64,000 nt of DNA from Citrus sinensis (GCF_022201045.2 NC_068557.1:31845501-31909500), one strand, 5' to 3'; positions 10,349-22,887 are shown, counted from the first letter of the stretch. The notes: generated from the sequence alone by a model not told the origin. Program-made: numbers and translations.

Positions 10349-12253
10349 GCACGTCGCCGTCTTGTGCAAAGCTAAATATCAACAACGTAAATACTACCTT
10401 ATACAGCAATGCACGCGCTTTAAATAATTGACTATTACATAGTAAATAGTAAATAAACATATAATTGGTTCCTGCATCTTCAATTCTGTGTCTTATTATT
10501 GACGTTATTTGATAAAATGCAATGCTGTGAATATTTACCTGTATTACTATCATGGTTGGTTAAAAAAAAAAAAGGGTTAGGTGAGCGAGAAAGGAGATGA
10601 TAAGCTAGGAGAATAAGAATTACCTGACAGAACAGGCTGGACGCCGTTGAGAATTACGGAGAAAGCGAGAAAAGGGCTGAGTTCAGCAACGGAGTCGGCG
10701 ACGGTGGAGCCGCCAGTGAAGGCATAGCTCAAGACATTGCGCAGTATGAGGACAAGAATGGCCAGAATCACAGAGAGTGCGAGTGAAATTGAAGTTACCA
10801 CGATCACTGAGAACTTACACGATTTTGGATGTGCTGCACCCAACTCATTGCCCACCCTAACACTGTACGTACGTGTGTATTTCACCAATTCAGCGCAAAT
10901 AATTGTAACTAATTAGTGGAAAACACTAATAAATTACGTACCTTGCTGCCGCATTGAAACCCACAGCAATCATGAACACCCATCCAGCAATCGTCATGCT
11001 GCATTAGTGGACACATGTAATAGCATGCGGTTGCATTGAATTACTTTGGCAACATGATGCCGATGAGCATATTAAAGAGATTAAACAGACAAATAATTCG
11101 TATCTTACCAGATGGAGAGAGAGTCGAGCACAATTTCAGCATTATCGAGCAACCCAGCAATCAAAACAATGATCTGATAGTACCAAATCTCGAGGCACAA
11201 CATTACAGCCGATGCTGTTGACAATTTCAGGAAGTCCCACAGCCCAGAAAACGCCTGTAAGCTAAACCCAGTCCATGTCTTTTTGCACCTTTCACTCAAC
11301 AAAATGTACACAAATTGTGCCGCCACTATGATCTACCACGACAAACTTAACACCAACGATGCCCCTAGGAGTCCCCAGCCTAGCTTGAAAATCGCAACCC
11401 AACTTAAGAGCACATGCACCACAAGTGTTGCCGCTGAGATGTATGCACTTGGCGAGATTATGCTTTGTGCTTGTGGGAGCTTTTGTATGGGGAAATTGAC
11501 GGCGTAGGCAAATATCTGTGGGATTAGACCGAAAACGAAGATTGCTGCTGCTGATGCAATGGCACTTGATTCCCCTAGCAGGAGCAAGATTTGTTTTGAG
11601 AATATGTAGATGACCATGAGTGGTATCCCAGTTGCCGTGAGTATGACTGCCGATCTTTGAAGATAAACGCCTAGCATGTCGTACTTCTGTGCCCCGTAAG
11701 CTTGGCCACATAAAGTTTCAGTAGCGCTTCCCATTCCCAACTGTGTAAAAATAATATTCTAATTGTAATCGGACAGTAATTATATATATACACACACATA
11801 TATATACTATTACGTACCATAAGGCCATAGGCGAAAACTTGGATGCCAGTGTTGCCAAGAGAGACGGCAGCGAGCTCAAGATTGCCAAGATGGCCGCAAA
11901 AGATCTGAGTGGACATGGCGACAAGGTTATTGAGCATGTAAACCAAGATTGCTGGGGCTGCTAGGCGGAAGAGGCTCTTGAGTTCGATCCATGTTGCTTT
12001 CTTGATTCTCTGAAAGAATGACAAGCTGGTAAGTTCCTTCACTCTTGTGAGTCTTGTCTCTCAACTCTCAACACACACGCAGCTACCTCCCCGTTAATCA
12101 TTTACATATATATATATATATATAAATAGGCGATAATATATAATATGGCATCTGCCACTTAACTTTCAAAGACATACATAGAAAGTTAGGCAAACACAAT
12201 ATGAATATATGGTCAAACGGGGAAAACTTCATTTCATCACATACTGATCGATA

Positions 12254-13820
12254 AGACAAAAGTATTAGATTATATATATATATATATATAAAAGATCATC
12301 GTGTGTTGTATCACCATTAAAACATTGTTGTCAACAAGAATTCAGATTAAGTCCATTAATTAAATATACATACACACATACCAGTTACTCTTTCTTAGTG
12401 TACACTCGTCGACACGAATTCAAAGTCCATCAAATATCTTAATGCTTTCAATTCTGAGACATTAATTGGGGAATGTTTAAAAGAAAGAAAACATTGATAA
12501 GCAGGAGAATCGTGCATGTGGTACATTTACAATAATATTAAAATAATTAGCCACACCACAAATAATATTGCAGTTGCAGGTGCCAAATATGGAGGCACTT
12601 CCCCTTCTCCTATGACGATGATCAATGCTTTTGGAATTTGCATTTGTTGACTGTTGTTAGCTAGTTTAATTATTTAGGCAGGTGTGTGTATTGTTCATTA
12701 ATAGGCTACCTTTAGATCTGACGCATTTATTTACATCTCATTCTAGATAAGTATTGGTGGCATATATATAACACAATAATAATTCCGAAAATCTGTTCTT
12801 GCAATATAATATATATATGGCTCTAACAACATTTGCAATAAGTGGATCCGATGCTATAATCTACTTATTTTTGCTTCCATTCCACACACCACTTGGAATT
12901 GACACCTTGACGGATCTAGCCAACGTAGATGCTGGCTGCTGAAATTTGAAAATATTAATTTGTAATTCATACTAATTCTGATAACACCCACTTTAATTCC
13001 AGGAATATTTATTAAACCTGTACATGAATTATTTGCGTTTTTATTTCTTAACAAATGTCTTATATATAACATGATCAAGATCCATGTTCTCCCTCAATTG
13101 AGTCAATTCTAGCTTCTAATCGGACATCTATTTTACTAAAACGACCATTTTATCATACAAAGTTTTTAAAAATTAAAAAAAAAATTGTAATTACAATAAT
13201 ACTGACGAATTTAATAAAACAAATAAATCCCAAAATCCAAAATATTTATTCTTAAAATTATAATTTTTAAACGATTATTTTTGTAATTATAATTTTTTAT
13301 TATTCAAAGTTGGTTTAGACTATTATTATTTTGGAAACAATGAAAGTTGTTTGATAATTGCGATTGTATGATTGATTAAAAAAGTAAAAAAAAAAAATAT
13401 TTGAGATGAGTATTACATGTTTTTTAGATCAAAAGGATTGAAAAATCAATAACAATTATTATCAATTAATTAAAATAGTATCCCAAACCTAATTTTTCAG
13501 TAATATTTATCAATTAATTAAATGATAATTATAATTTTTTAATTTTTAAAAATTTTGTAGGATAAATTGATCTTTTAATTCATTTATGATAAAATAACTA
13601 TTTTATTTAAATTATAGTGACAAAGTAACTAATTAATATAAATTTAAAAATAAAAATAGTGTAAAAAATATGTCAAAAATTAATGATAATTATATATATA
13701 TATATATATATATAATAAAATAGAGGTGGTGCAGAAATAATTTTTTATTTAATAATCCTCATGGGGCTTGATTATAGGGTTGCTAAAATGCTAGTTGGTT
13801 TGGAATTTTAAGTCGGCTTA
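12254..13820. other. AT-rich intergenic
   Basis: No gene seen. It holds (TA)n runs near 12275 and 13690. A short open stretch on the minus strand (about 12950-12857) after a TTTCAG could be an exon remnant, but nothing supports it. Confidence 0.4.
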
Positions 13821-14526
13821 GGGCCCGTTTGGGATTACTTTTAGGAGATTTAAAAGTGATTTTAAAAATCTAAAAGCTAGTTTTAGTGTTTGGTAAAAAA
13901 AAATTAAAATCACTTTTGTCAAAATCAGCTCCTCCTACAGCTGATTTTGAAAAGCAGTGAAGGAGTAGCTTTTAGATTCTGATTTTGAGAATCAATTTTA
14001 TCATTTAATACAATTCCATGAATATCTTTAAAATTATTACCTAAACCCAAAATTATCCTTATTCAAATTGGAAACAAAATAAATATTTTAATAAATTTGT
14101 ATTATAATTCATCAATATAAATTTATTAGTATCAATTTGTTGGTCGAATTATTATTAAATTTGTTTCACTATATTATTAATTTAATTATCAATTGTTTTA
14201 AGATAAAAAATAAAAAAGTAAAATCAATATATTATAAATTTTATTTTTAATAAAAATTATTATAATACACAATTAAAAATATTATATGTACATATTTTAT
14301 ATATATAAATAAATTTTATCTTATATTATGTATATTTTAGTCATTTATTTTCTCGTAACAGTTTAACAGTAAAATTTACCAAACGTCCATAATTGCTTTC
14401 AAAACTCACAGTACTTTTTAAAACAAAATTTACCAAACACTTAACTGATTCTCTTCACAGCTGATTTTTTCTACAGCACAGCTAACAGCAATTATTTTAA
14501 AAACTACAGCATTCCCAAACTGGCCC
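13821..14526. mobile_element. 706-bp Tourist/PIF-Harbinger-like MITE, TSD TTA
   Basis: The ends read GGGCCCGTTTGGGATTACT and, in reverse complement, GGGCCAGTTTGGGAATGCT. TTA flanks both sides (13818-13820 and 14527-14529). Subterminal blocks such as CAGCTGATTTT recur in inverted orientation. No coding capacity is present. It has inserted at the 3' end of the relic MATE exon. Confidence 0.75.
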
Positions 14527-14587
14527 TTAGTCCTTCCAAAATTGGCGTTGTTTTCTCGTCCCACTTATCCAAACGATTTTTCACTTC
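14527..14587 (-). pseudogene. Relic last exon of a third MATE gene
   Basis: After a good acceptor (GTCTCAG) the minus strand reads EVKNRLDKWDEKTTPILEGL. This lines up with the C-terminal exon of the intact gene ([19 protein letters not shown]) in spacing and key residues. The MITE begins directly after it, and no other MATE exon is seen between here and 15065. It is more diverged than the two neighbouring copies, so it is an older member of the cluster. Confidence 0.7.
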
Positions 14588-15064
14588 CTGAGACAAAATC
14601 ATAAATAATTGACAACAAATAAAAATACACATATATCAACTACTCTTTCAAAAGTTGTTCTTGCAATTTATTGCAGATAACTTATTAAAATTCATAGACT
14701 TTAGCAGTTGTAAAAGTCCTAATCTACAATGTCCTTACAAAAGGGGCAAAATTTACATGGCAGAGTCAGATAGGTAGATAATAGTATGACTTTCCTTCAT
14801 TTTACATATACATCTTTACAGAAAAAATTATTGGAGAACCACAAGTAAGAATCAATAATTAATGTGACCAGAAACACAAACTTGAAAACCAGGCTAAGAT
14901 TCTCCTTCCAATGAACCAAGGCAGCTCACGCCTGGGTGATATATAGTAAGTTTTCCCAACAGAACCGTGTTATGCTATCTTCATTTGTAAGGCCTGAGGG
15001 ATTGGTGTTGGTAATACAAAAAAGCTCTCTCAACGTAAATGATAAGCAAGAATGACCTATAAAT

Positions 15065-18000
15065 CTATATGAGCATCAACAGAATCGCTGACGAAGCAAA
15101 GAGCTGATAAAATTTCAAAGCCTCATTATAAAGACCTGCAAAACACGAGAGCATTATGTCAAGCATAAGCAAGTATTCAGTAGCAATCATATTTTCTTTT
15201 GACTCCACAAATGTTAACTCTGCCCGCAAGACTTCAAAAAACTTGCATGTATGCAGGCTTGCCCTTATCTACTTGAGCTGGAAGGATATCACTGGGGAAC
15301 ACAAAGTGCCTCAATGGTCAATTCCAAATCCCCACAAAATATTTGTATGAATTTTTTTTGAGCTTTCTTGATTTTCCCAGAGCTTCATATCACAAACTTA
15401 GAAGGAATGGTGAATCATTTTAAAATTTCTTGTTAAGTTTTGTTATCTACTTACCACTTTGAGCAGATGCAGCAGCAGGAAGTGCAGGAATTCTAACAGC
15501 TGCATGCCACAAGCCAAACAGAAATTTCAATAAAATTCGACAAAAAATAACAGCTAAAAGAACATGATTTTAAATACTATCAGTTGAACATACAACTATT
15601 GCATGATTGAGTTGGTAATCGAGATGAAGAAGGCCATGGGGCTGGAATGTTGTCATTCAGATCACAAATAAAACTAATCCCTGAAGACTTGTCAAACGTT
15701 GCATCTGAAGGCAAGCTCGGCAGGAGGCATCCAGATTCTGCTAGAAAGGGGCGAATATGCAAGTTAGATTAACTCTTTTAAAAAAAAAAACTCAAGTAGC
15801 ATAAAAAGTCCCGTACAGAAATATATTGAAAACTAGAAATTGTGCTACGGTTGGAATTCAAGAGTGGTTGAAGAGTACAGCAATATACAGCAACACAACA
15901 CAACTATACATTTCAGTTGTAAATGATAGAGCTGGGGCCGCACACATGATTGGATGATGGCTGATATGAATAAACTCAAAGGGAATAACTTTACAGATCT
16001 TGCTAACTTTATATCCGTTAACTAAATTATAAATGAATAACATATCGTACCTTGATTTCCAGCAGCTGCATCCATATCATCAATCCCCCGCATCACATTG
16101 GAGAAGCAAGGTGACAAAAGAATTATGCATTAATAACAGTTTTATGTCAGACAAAAGGATATTTCAATTTTCTCATTAAGCAGCATTGTTTAACAGAACT
16201 AGTACTAACCTTGTAGGGTGAAATCTTTGAGACTTATATGACACAGTTTAAAAACATCTGCAGTTATACTTGATTTTTGTAACTTCGTTCCTAGTAATGT
16301 AGCGCAATCCAAAGCTTGCAAGTTAGTGATGAGGCTCTGTTTTTGCAAGTGTGATACATAGCTCTCCATGGCATTACAGCAAGCTGATTGGTTACTTATA
16401 TTATCCCCACAGCTCTTTGCTAAGTGTTTTGTGCTGGGGAAAGACAAAGGGCAAACTGAAGCAGAAAACAGAATAAATTTACTAATAGATCAAAAAAGAA
16501 TTGAGATCAGCTGAAGGATTTGCATCACTAAACGAAATCAAGTAGAGAAAAATCTGCAGAGCAAACATGAAATTACCATACAGTCCAAAACACAACATTT
16601 GCACTCACAGACAAACTAGAAAATAAAACAAATTATGAGCAATTAATACTTCATAGCGAGGTGACCAAATACCAAATACCAAATACCAGTAAATGAACAT
16701 CACCTAGCATCCCAAGGCTATCAATAACTACTGGATGCATAGAGATGAACCATATGGGTCAAATACTAAAAAGAATATTTCCAATAGAGGACACAACACA
16801 AACAGTCGAGCAGAAAGCCTGCAAGAGTCCCCATACACAACCATGTTTCCAATCATCTAAACAATCCAAAGAGCAACTTCCAGAGCTGTGAGATTTTTAT
16901 TAATGGAACAACTGGAAAACTCATTCAAGATCCAAGTGTTGAGTCATGTGATGAAGGAATTACCAATGATAATTGACAGTCCCAGGCATTAACAGTTTCC
17001 AATAAAAATTAGATTTTTACATCCATGTTTCACTCCAATCCCACCTTTATTGACGTTGCAATTAGATAGTCCTCTTAGAACTTCCTTGGAACGAGAGGGA
17101 TCAAGTTTACTTCCCAGCCACCGGAGGACAATGCTTTTGCAATCATTAATCCTGGTTGAGTGGTCGGATAAAACATTGTGCCCTTCCATGTTCAAAGGAT
17201 CCGAGGCTTTCATAGCAATTTTGGTAGCAGCTTCTAATATTGCATTCTGACAAATTTGGTCACAACATTCTTTTACAGGATCAACCTTCTCACAGGCAGC
17301 AAGAAGCTTAGAAGAATCCACAGTGCTCTCAAATTCATTAACATCCTTGACTGGGCAAGATGCCTCAGTGAGGTTTGATGCATTAATTGAGCATATCTTC
17401 TTCAGATCATCAGCAGCACCCTGGCCCACCAGAATCTGCTCAAAATCAGAGAGGCAGTGCTCGGCAAGCGTCCCATTTAAAGCAAGCATATTAGTTTTTC
17501 TACTGGACTGACCAATGAGAATCAGAATAGTGGCCTCTAGCTGCGGACAGCACACAACATTGGCCAACAATGGGGCGAACACAGCATGGCAATCAATTGA
17601 AGTCATGCTCATCAAGCTTTCAGCTGCAGTAAAGTTTAGGAAACAGTGTCCTGCAAAAACAGAGAGTGCCAACAGCAAAATGTGAGTATAAAATTTGCCC
17701 AAAATAGCTTTGAAAACCAGAATAATTAGGCTACAGAACAAACCTGATAATTTTGGGACAGTGCTATTCGTGAAGGGTGCCAAGGGAGAAGGTGCAAGAA
17801 GAGGAAGAAATGGCTGAGGAGCCTCACTAGGGGGAATCTCAGGTAACAGATCATCCACTCTTCTGTTCACTGATATGTGACCTTTCAGATTATACATTGA
17901 ACTGCAACATGATTCATGGAAACCTGTAACCAAACAAAGGGTCACTAAAATGACAGGATAAACAATACTCTACTCCAAAAACCCACCATAATTTAAATTA

Positions 18001-18641
18001 AACACCCCCCCCCCCCACCAAACCAAGGTCGATGCGTGGGAAATCCGAAATCCCTGACTTCTTGCAGCCAAATCAACTAAGCTGTCAACTTAGGGATGAT
18101 CTTGTAAGAATTTGAAATGTAACAACTCCGTAACAGAATTTGTGAGCCCAAATTTAATGTTATGAGATAAAAGACTCAGAGATGTGCAATGGCAAGTTAC
18201 TAATGCAAATAGGCAATCTAGAGGAAGCTGCGTTGAAAGAAAGCTAATTTACAACTTAACTAAGATAGCTAGCAGCAACTATATGAATTTTATTAGTTCT
18301 AATATTGGAGAATTAAGATAAAAATACTTAATACATACTCCTCATTATAGGTGATAATAACTAAAATTAAGGAGCTTTACACACAATACAACAATCAACC
18401 ACCAGAAGCAGAAACTTTTTTCCTTTTTTTTTTTTTTTTTTGGGTGTAAACACATAACAAAATGGGCTAAAAATTACAGTAAAAATTTACAATACAACAA
18501 AACAGATCATGACAAAATCAACCGAACCCAGAAAAGGAAATGGTAAAAAGAGCTGAGCAGTGAGCACTTACATAGAAGCAACAGAAACAGCACTAAAAGA
18601 CCCATACTCAGACTGAGGTTAAGAGAAATCCCTTCACTCAT
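15065..18641 (-). CDS. GPI-anchored cell-surface protein of the At1g61900 family
   Basis: Function unknown; predicted to be secreted and held on the outer plasma membrane by a GPI anchor. Eight exons: 18641-18572, 17923-17744, 17650-17045, 16455-16210, 16065-16051, 15737-15597, 15499-15455, 15135-15065. Exon 1 encodes a signal peptide (MSEGISLNLSLSMGLLVLFL). The body is Cys-rich with CCPQLEATILILIG, HCLSDFEQILVGQGAADDL, DPVKECCDQICQNAI, CCNAMESYVSHLQKQSLITN and SGCLLPSLPSDATFDKSSGI. It ends in a hydrophobic tail (ALKFYQLFASSAILLMLI), as expected for GPI attachment. These blocks match Arabidopsis At1g61900 as I recall it. The 15-bp exon keeps the frame (A-A-G-N-Q). Start and all splice phases agree. 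Confidence 0.92.
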
Positions 18642-18669
18642 TCCTCCAAAATTTCCTTCTTTCAACTCA

Positions 18670-19164
18670 AAAAAATGAAAAAAAAAAAAAAAAAGTTAGA
18701 AGTAAAGATGAAAAAGGAGGATATATAACAAAAGGCGTGACCAACAGTTAAAGAATTTTTAGTAGTTTCTGTCTTGGAATTCAGAGAATGGGTGGGTATG
18801 AAAGAGAAGGAAGAAAGAAAAGTAAAACGACACGATTAATTGAGAGAGTAATGGAGTGCTGTACTACAGCAGCCATGAATGAGCTTAAGAAATACGTGGG
18901 GTCTAAACTCTAACCAAGTTTCAGGGCGGAATGGAATAATATCACCTAGCTCCCTAATTAATTGAAATAATTTAGCTAGCTATCCTAATTAGCTAAACCA
19001 AAGTACGGAGACATCCACTATAATACTTTCCTCTTTTTTTTAAAAAAAAAAAAAAAACTCATAATAATTCTAATCATTTATTAACCCTAAAAAGAAGAAG
19101 GGGCTTCTTAGAAAACTAGAAAAATTGGGTTCTTAATTAAGATTTAGTAAACGTTCAGGGAGAC
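18670..19164. other. Intergenic, promoter side of the At1g61900-type gene
   Basis: AT-rich with A/T runs; no gene or defined repeat seen. Confidence 0.4.
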
Positions 19165-20289
19165 TAAGGATGGCAATGGATCGGATCTGACTCAAGATCT
19201 ATGTGATTTAAATTTAATTAAATCAGATTTGGGTAGGATTAAAATAGATTTGGATTGGATTTGGATATCAATGCATGGATCTAAGGCGGATCTGAAGCAA
19301 ATTCAGATTTATCTTAATATCTATATCTAAATCCATATCCACTCACCATTTAATGTAATTTTATTTTAAATAATTCTTAACAATTATGTAATTATAAATG
19401 ATGATAAAATTTATTCATTAGCATGTATTTAAGAATCTTAAAACTTAAAGGTACTTAATTGATAATAAGACAAAAAATAATCAAGTGTAAAATAAAATTA
19501 GAATAGTCTGCCCTAATTTTTTTAATTTTTTCACTCTACAATTTAGTCTCTTTTTTCCTCTTTAGTCTGCTCACGCTTCTCCACTTCATTTGAATGCTTG
19601 GATCAGTTCTTTAATTGTTAGGAAAATCCATAGATTTGAGTTTATTTTTCTATCATTTTCTCATAATCTTATTTATTTTGTATAATCACTAATCAATGGT
19701 GGCTATCAACTATAAAATAATTATGTTAATCATATATTTAGTTAAATATGATCATAATCAAAATAATAAAGCACTGAATATAATAAATCATTTTTAACTT
19801 ATATGTTATTATTTAATGATATAGGAATGATGATGGTATGCAGCGGATATCAAGATAGTAAATGAGACATTAGAATATTATAATGATCTTATTCCTTCAA
19901 TTACTTTTAATCGATATTTTATTATCTTTCTTATTTATTTATTTTGGTGTAAAAGTAGAAGTTACAATACTTATTAGATTTTTTGTACACATTATATAAT
20001 TTAATTGTTACCAATGCATTTTAGTCTTAAATTTTCTTTCTAAAAAAAAATGATCTCTTATTATTGAGATTTAGAATTCATGATGGATTTAGAGCAGATT
20101 TAAATTTAAATTTTTCTTTTTGGATTTGAAGCAGATATAAATCTTTATTTTTTGTTTCAGATCTAGATATGGAGTAAAAAATATAAATCTATAACAAATC
20201 TAAAGCATATATAAATTTTAATTTTTATTAAGAATATGAATTTAGAGTAATATAGATCCAATCCATATATACTTCATTGCCATCCGTAA
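19165..20289. mobile_element. Non-autonomous hAT-like element (about 1.1 kb)
   Basis: The left end TAAGGATGGCAATGGATCGG and the right end, in reverse complement TTACGGATGGCAATGAAG, form inverted repeats. The interior is AT-rich, with repeated variants of GATTTAAAT and GGATTTGG words and no coding capacity. The GGATGGCAATGG end resembles plant hAT ends. I see no clean 8-bp target duplication, so superfamily is tentative. Confidence 0.55.
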
Positions 20290-20676
20290 AGGAGAGAATA
20301 TAACTATCAAATCAGAGATAGCTGTACTGGGAGGGAGAGTGGAGCCCACAGGGACATAAAATCTTAAGAGAATTAATAAAAGGAGAACCCACTGCTCTCA
20401 ATTCTCATTACCGCCATCAATTGCCTTTCTCTGCTTCCCCAACCAGTTAATCACTACCTCCAACTGTATCCACCACACACTGCGCCAGTCACGCACGCGT
20501 GAGCCTCTTTGTCTCGAATGTGTGAGTGCCCACGACACGTGTTACAGACAAACCAATTGTTTTTTTTTTACATGCTAATTAATAATTTCGGGTTGATTTA
20601 GAATTTTTTCCGTGCGTTTGGCACATTTCTTTTCCACTCCCCCCAGAAATGCCTTTGGACATTACATTATAGCAAT

Positions 20677-20829
20677 AGGACTCGACTAGCTTACAGAATC
20701 TGTAAGGTACAGACTGCAGCATCAGCCGTTGGATGTGGTTGGATGTGGAGTGAGAAACTAAACAATAGAAAATCGGATGGTGGGATGACGGGAGATGTTT
20801 GTTACAGAATCTGTACCATAGACAGGTCC
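20677..20829. mobile_element. 153-bp MITE, Mutator-like, TSD TATAGCAAT
   Basis: The ends AGGACTCGACTAGCTTACAG and AGGACCTGTCTATGGTACAG (reverse complement) are inverted repeats followed by ATCTGTA-type sequence. Perfect 9-bp repeats TATAGCAAT flank it (20668-20676 and 20830-20838). Length, terminal AGGAC and the TTACAG(A)CTGTA core match the element at 4264-4416. Confidence 0.85.
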
Positions 20830-20844
20830 TATAGCAATAATGTA

Positions 20845-21375
20845 ATATTTTATTTGGCATAGTATAAACTTTATTATATGAAAAAAATTATTTTATAATA
20901 TTATTACTATACTATGAATAATATTATTACATAATTTATTTTATATATTAGTTAATATGATATAGTATAATTTAATACTATATTGTAAAAATATAGTATT
21001 ATGTGTTTGTAATATAATATTGTAATATCAAATTATAAAATTATTTTTATTTATTAATGTCGAATGTAATTAGGTTTATTAATATTTTATATATTGTTTA
21101 TGTTAAATTTTTATTTAAATTTATTATAATATATTAAATTATAAAAGTCAAATGATTATATTTAAAATATGAATAGTATTTTAATGCAATACAACCTAAA
21201 CCCTACTCACCCGTGGGTTTATTTTATACACCTTTTCGTATAGTAGTCATCTTTGTAATACATTCAATACAACTAGAAATTGTAGCCAAACATGAGTTAA
21301 CATAAAAAAAAAAAAAAAAAAATTATTTTAACACAATACAATGTAGTGTAATACAAGTTGTCAAACACATTGTAA
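20845..21375. repeat. AT-rich repeat family, copy 1
   Basis: Shares the internal block TGCAATACAACCTAAACCCT and a following TTTATTTTATACACCTTTTCGTA-like stretch with 21458-21950 and 46320-47155. The right end CAAACACATTGT resembles inverted ends of the other copies; the left end is unclear. Probably a non-autonomous DNA transposon. Confidence 0.45.
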
Positions 21376-21457
21376 GTTCTTTATGCAATATCATTCAAGA
21401 CTCACCAAATTCATGATTGTCCTATACATGAACATTTGTGGACACACTAAATCATAA

Positions 21458-21950
21458 ATGGTGTGTTTGACACATTATATTATATTATACTATATTACTT
21501 ATATTGCATTAAGATGCATTGCATTAAGTTGTAAATGATGAATGATTATATAAAATTAAAATACTTTTTATGTATTTAAGTAAAATAATTTAAATGATTA
21601 TATGTAATGAAAGTAAAATAATGTAGTATCATTTATTTATTAAATAATTATTATCTTATACTATTATCAAGATTGAATTTTTATCTAAAGAAAAATAAAA
21701 ATTAATATATATTAACTTTAATTTTATTATAAATTATTGAATAATCAAAGTAAAATGATTAAGTCTATAATATAAACAATATTTAAATGCAATACAACCT
21801 AAATTCTACCTATTTATTTTATAGATCTTTCGTTATGTTAACCACCTTTTTAAAGTAATGTAATACAACCAAAAAATTATAGTTAAATATGGATTAATAT
21901 AAGAATATTATTTTAACACGATGCAATTTGCAAGTTGCGAATGCACCCAA
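21458..21950. repeat. AT-rich repeat family, copy 2
   Basis: The left end GGTGTGTTTGACAC and, in reverse complement, the right end GGTGCATTCGCAAC are short inverted repeats. It contains the family block TGCAATACAACCTAAATTCT. No coding capacity. Confidence 0.5.
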
Positions 21951-22436
21951 CGAGATGAAGAGTTATTTTACTTGGGAAAAGAGAGAGAAGCTCGCCTAAA
22001 TGTTCTGCAGCCCAACTCCAGAGGCCGAAATCGTAGGCCCTTTGTAGGTCAGAGTTGTCAGGCTCAAGCCCAACTCTAAAGAGCGACAAGGGGTACAGTT
22101 ACAACAAATGAATGGCCCATATTGACCAATAAAATAACGGTTTTTTTTTTTATATATAAATAAAAGAGTAATTAGGATCAAGAGAGATCGTTGAGTTAGT
22201 CAGCTCGCCCATTTGAGCATGAAGACATTGAAAAGAAGCTCTCAATTGATTGATTTTATTTTTATTGGCGGCTTTACAATAAATGTGCAACAAATTGAAC
22301 CGCAAGACTTACACATACGACGTCAAAATAGCCTACGTTAAGTTACTTGTAGAATATGAACATCGATAATGATCATTTTGACCAATAAAAATCAATGAAT
22401 TAACTAACGGCCTAAAAATTTGATCGTCATCATGCA
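21951..22436. other. Spacer downstream of the small acylated-protein gene
   Basis: No gene seen; it probably holds the 3' UTR of the minus-strand gene ending at 22437. Confidence 0.35.
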
Positions 22437-22832
22437 TCAACAGCTGAGTTCACCGTTCACCTCCGGAATACTCTGCAGGACGGGCCTCCACGACCGGTGA
22501 TACGCCACCTGAAACTGTGCATTACCGTTGATCAACTTTGCCAATACTTCCTCTAGAGACAAGCCCCTCACCCCCATTCCTTGCACCAAATCCTCTAATT
22601 CCTTCCTCGTAAGCTTTAACTTGACTTCTCTGCTAGACGGGGACGGCGATGATGAAGAACAACCTCTCTCTTCTCCATCTGGCAATAACATTTGCCTTTC
22701 TACGTTGATATCATTTTCATCATTACTCGTTGCTTCATTTCCCGGAGATTCCCAATAATACTCCTCGCAATCCCACACCATATTCCTCGAAGCATTAGCA
22801 TCACGTTTAATGCAAAGCAAACAATTTCCCAT
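22437..22832 (-). CDS. Small plant-specific protein with MGNC acylation signal
   Basis: Single exon, 131 residues. The chosen ATG gives MGNCLLCIKRDANAS; Gly2 and Cys3 fit N-myristoylation plus palmitoylation, which would place the protein on a membrane. An upstream in-frame ATG (22880) would bury this signal and lies next to the TATA box, so it is unlikely. The middle is acidic and Ser-rich. The conserved C-terminus has KLKLTRKELEDLVQ, GMGVRGLSLEEVLAKLING and SWRPVLQSIPEVN, a pattern I recall from uncharacterised angiosperm proteins of about 120-150 residues. Function is not known. Confidence 0.8.
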   Translation of the reverse strand: MGNCLLCIKRDANASRNMVWDCEEYYWESPGNEATSNDENDINVERQMLLPDGEERGCSSSSPSPSSREVKLKLTRKELEDLVQGMGVRGLSLEEVLAKLINGNAQFQVAYHRSWRPVLQSIPEVNGELSC

Positions 22833-22887
22833 GTTAATTCTGAGAAGATAATGAGAAGAGATTTCGTGAGGATGGATCAAGTTGATT

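Larger units (their letters stand above)
7183..12028 (-). pseudogene. Broken second copy of the DTX40-type MATE gene
   Basis: Exons matching the intact copy remain at 12028-11818, 11740-11109, 10998-10942, 10862-10624 and 7255-7183. Four defects are visible. A deletion equal to 6161-6273 of the intact gene removes the ATG and the first 38 codons, and no in-frame ATG replaces it before an upstream stop. A Trp codon in exon 2 reads TAG (11335-11333). Exon 5 is cut at 7183, and exons 6 and 7 are gone. The fourth intron has grown by two insertions. Transcription cannot be excluded, but no full transporter can be made. Confidence 0.93.
6479..12253. repeat. Tandem duplication, unit 2 (MATE pseudogene)
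   Basis: Second copy of the 1880-6478 segment. Differences from unit 1: a deletion of about 1 kb at 7183, an inserted Pack-MULE (7274-8555), an inserted solo LTR (9078-10348) and a 113-bp deletion at 12028. Elsewhere the two units differ by scattered single bases only, which suggests a fairly recent duplication. Confidence 0.9.

Noticed and set aside
12857-12950. Possible terminal exon reading …KVSIPSGVWNGSKNK
   Set aside because: No start, no partner exons and no recognised family; treated as chance.
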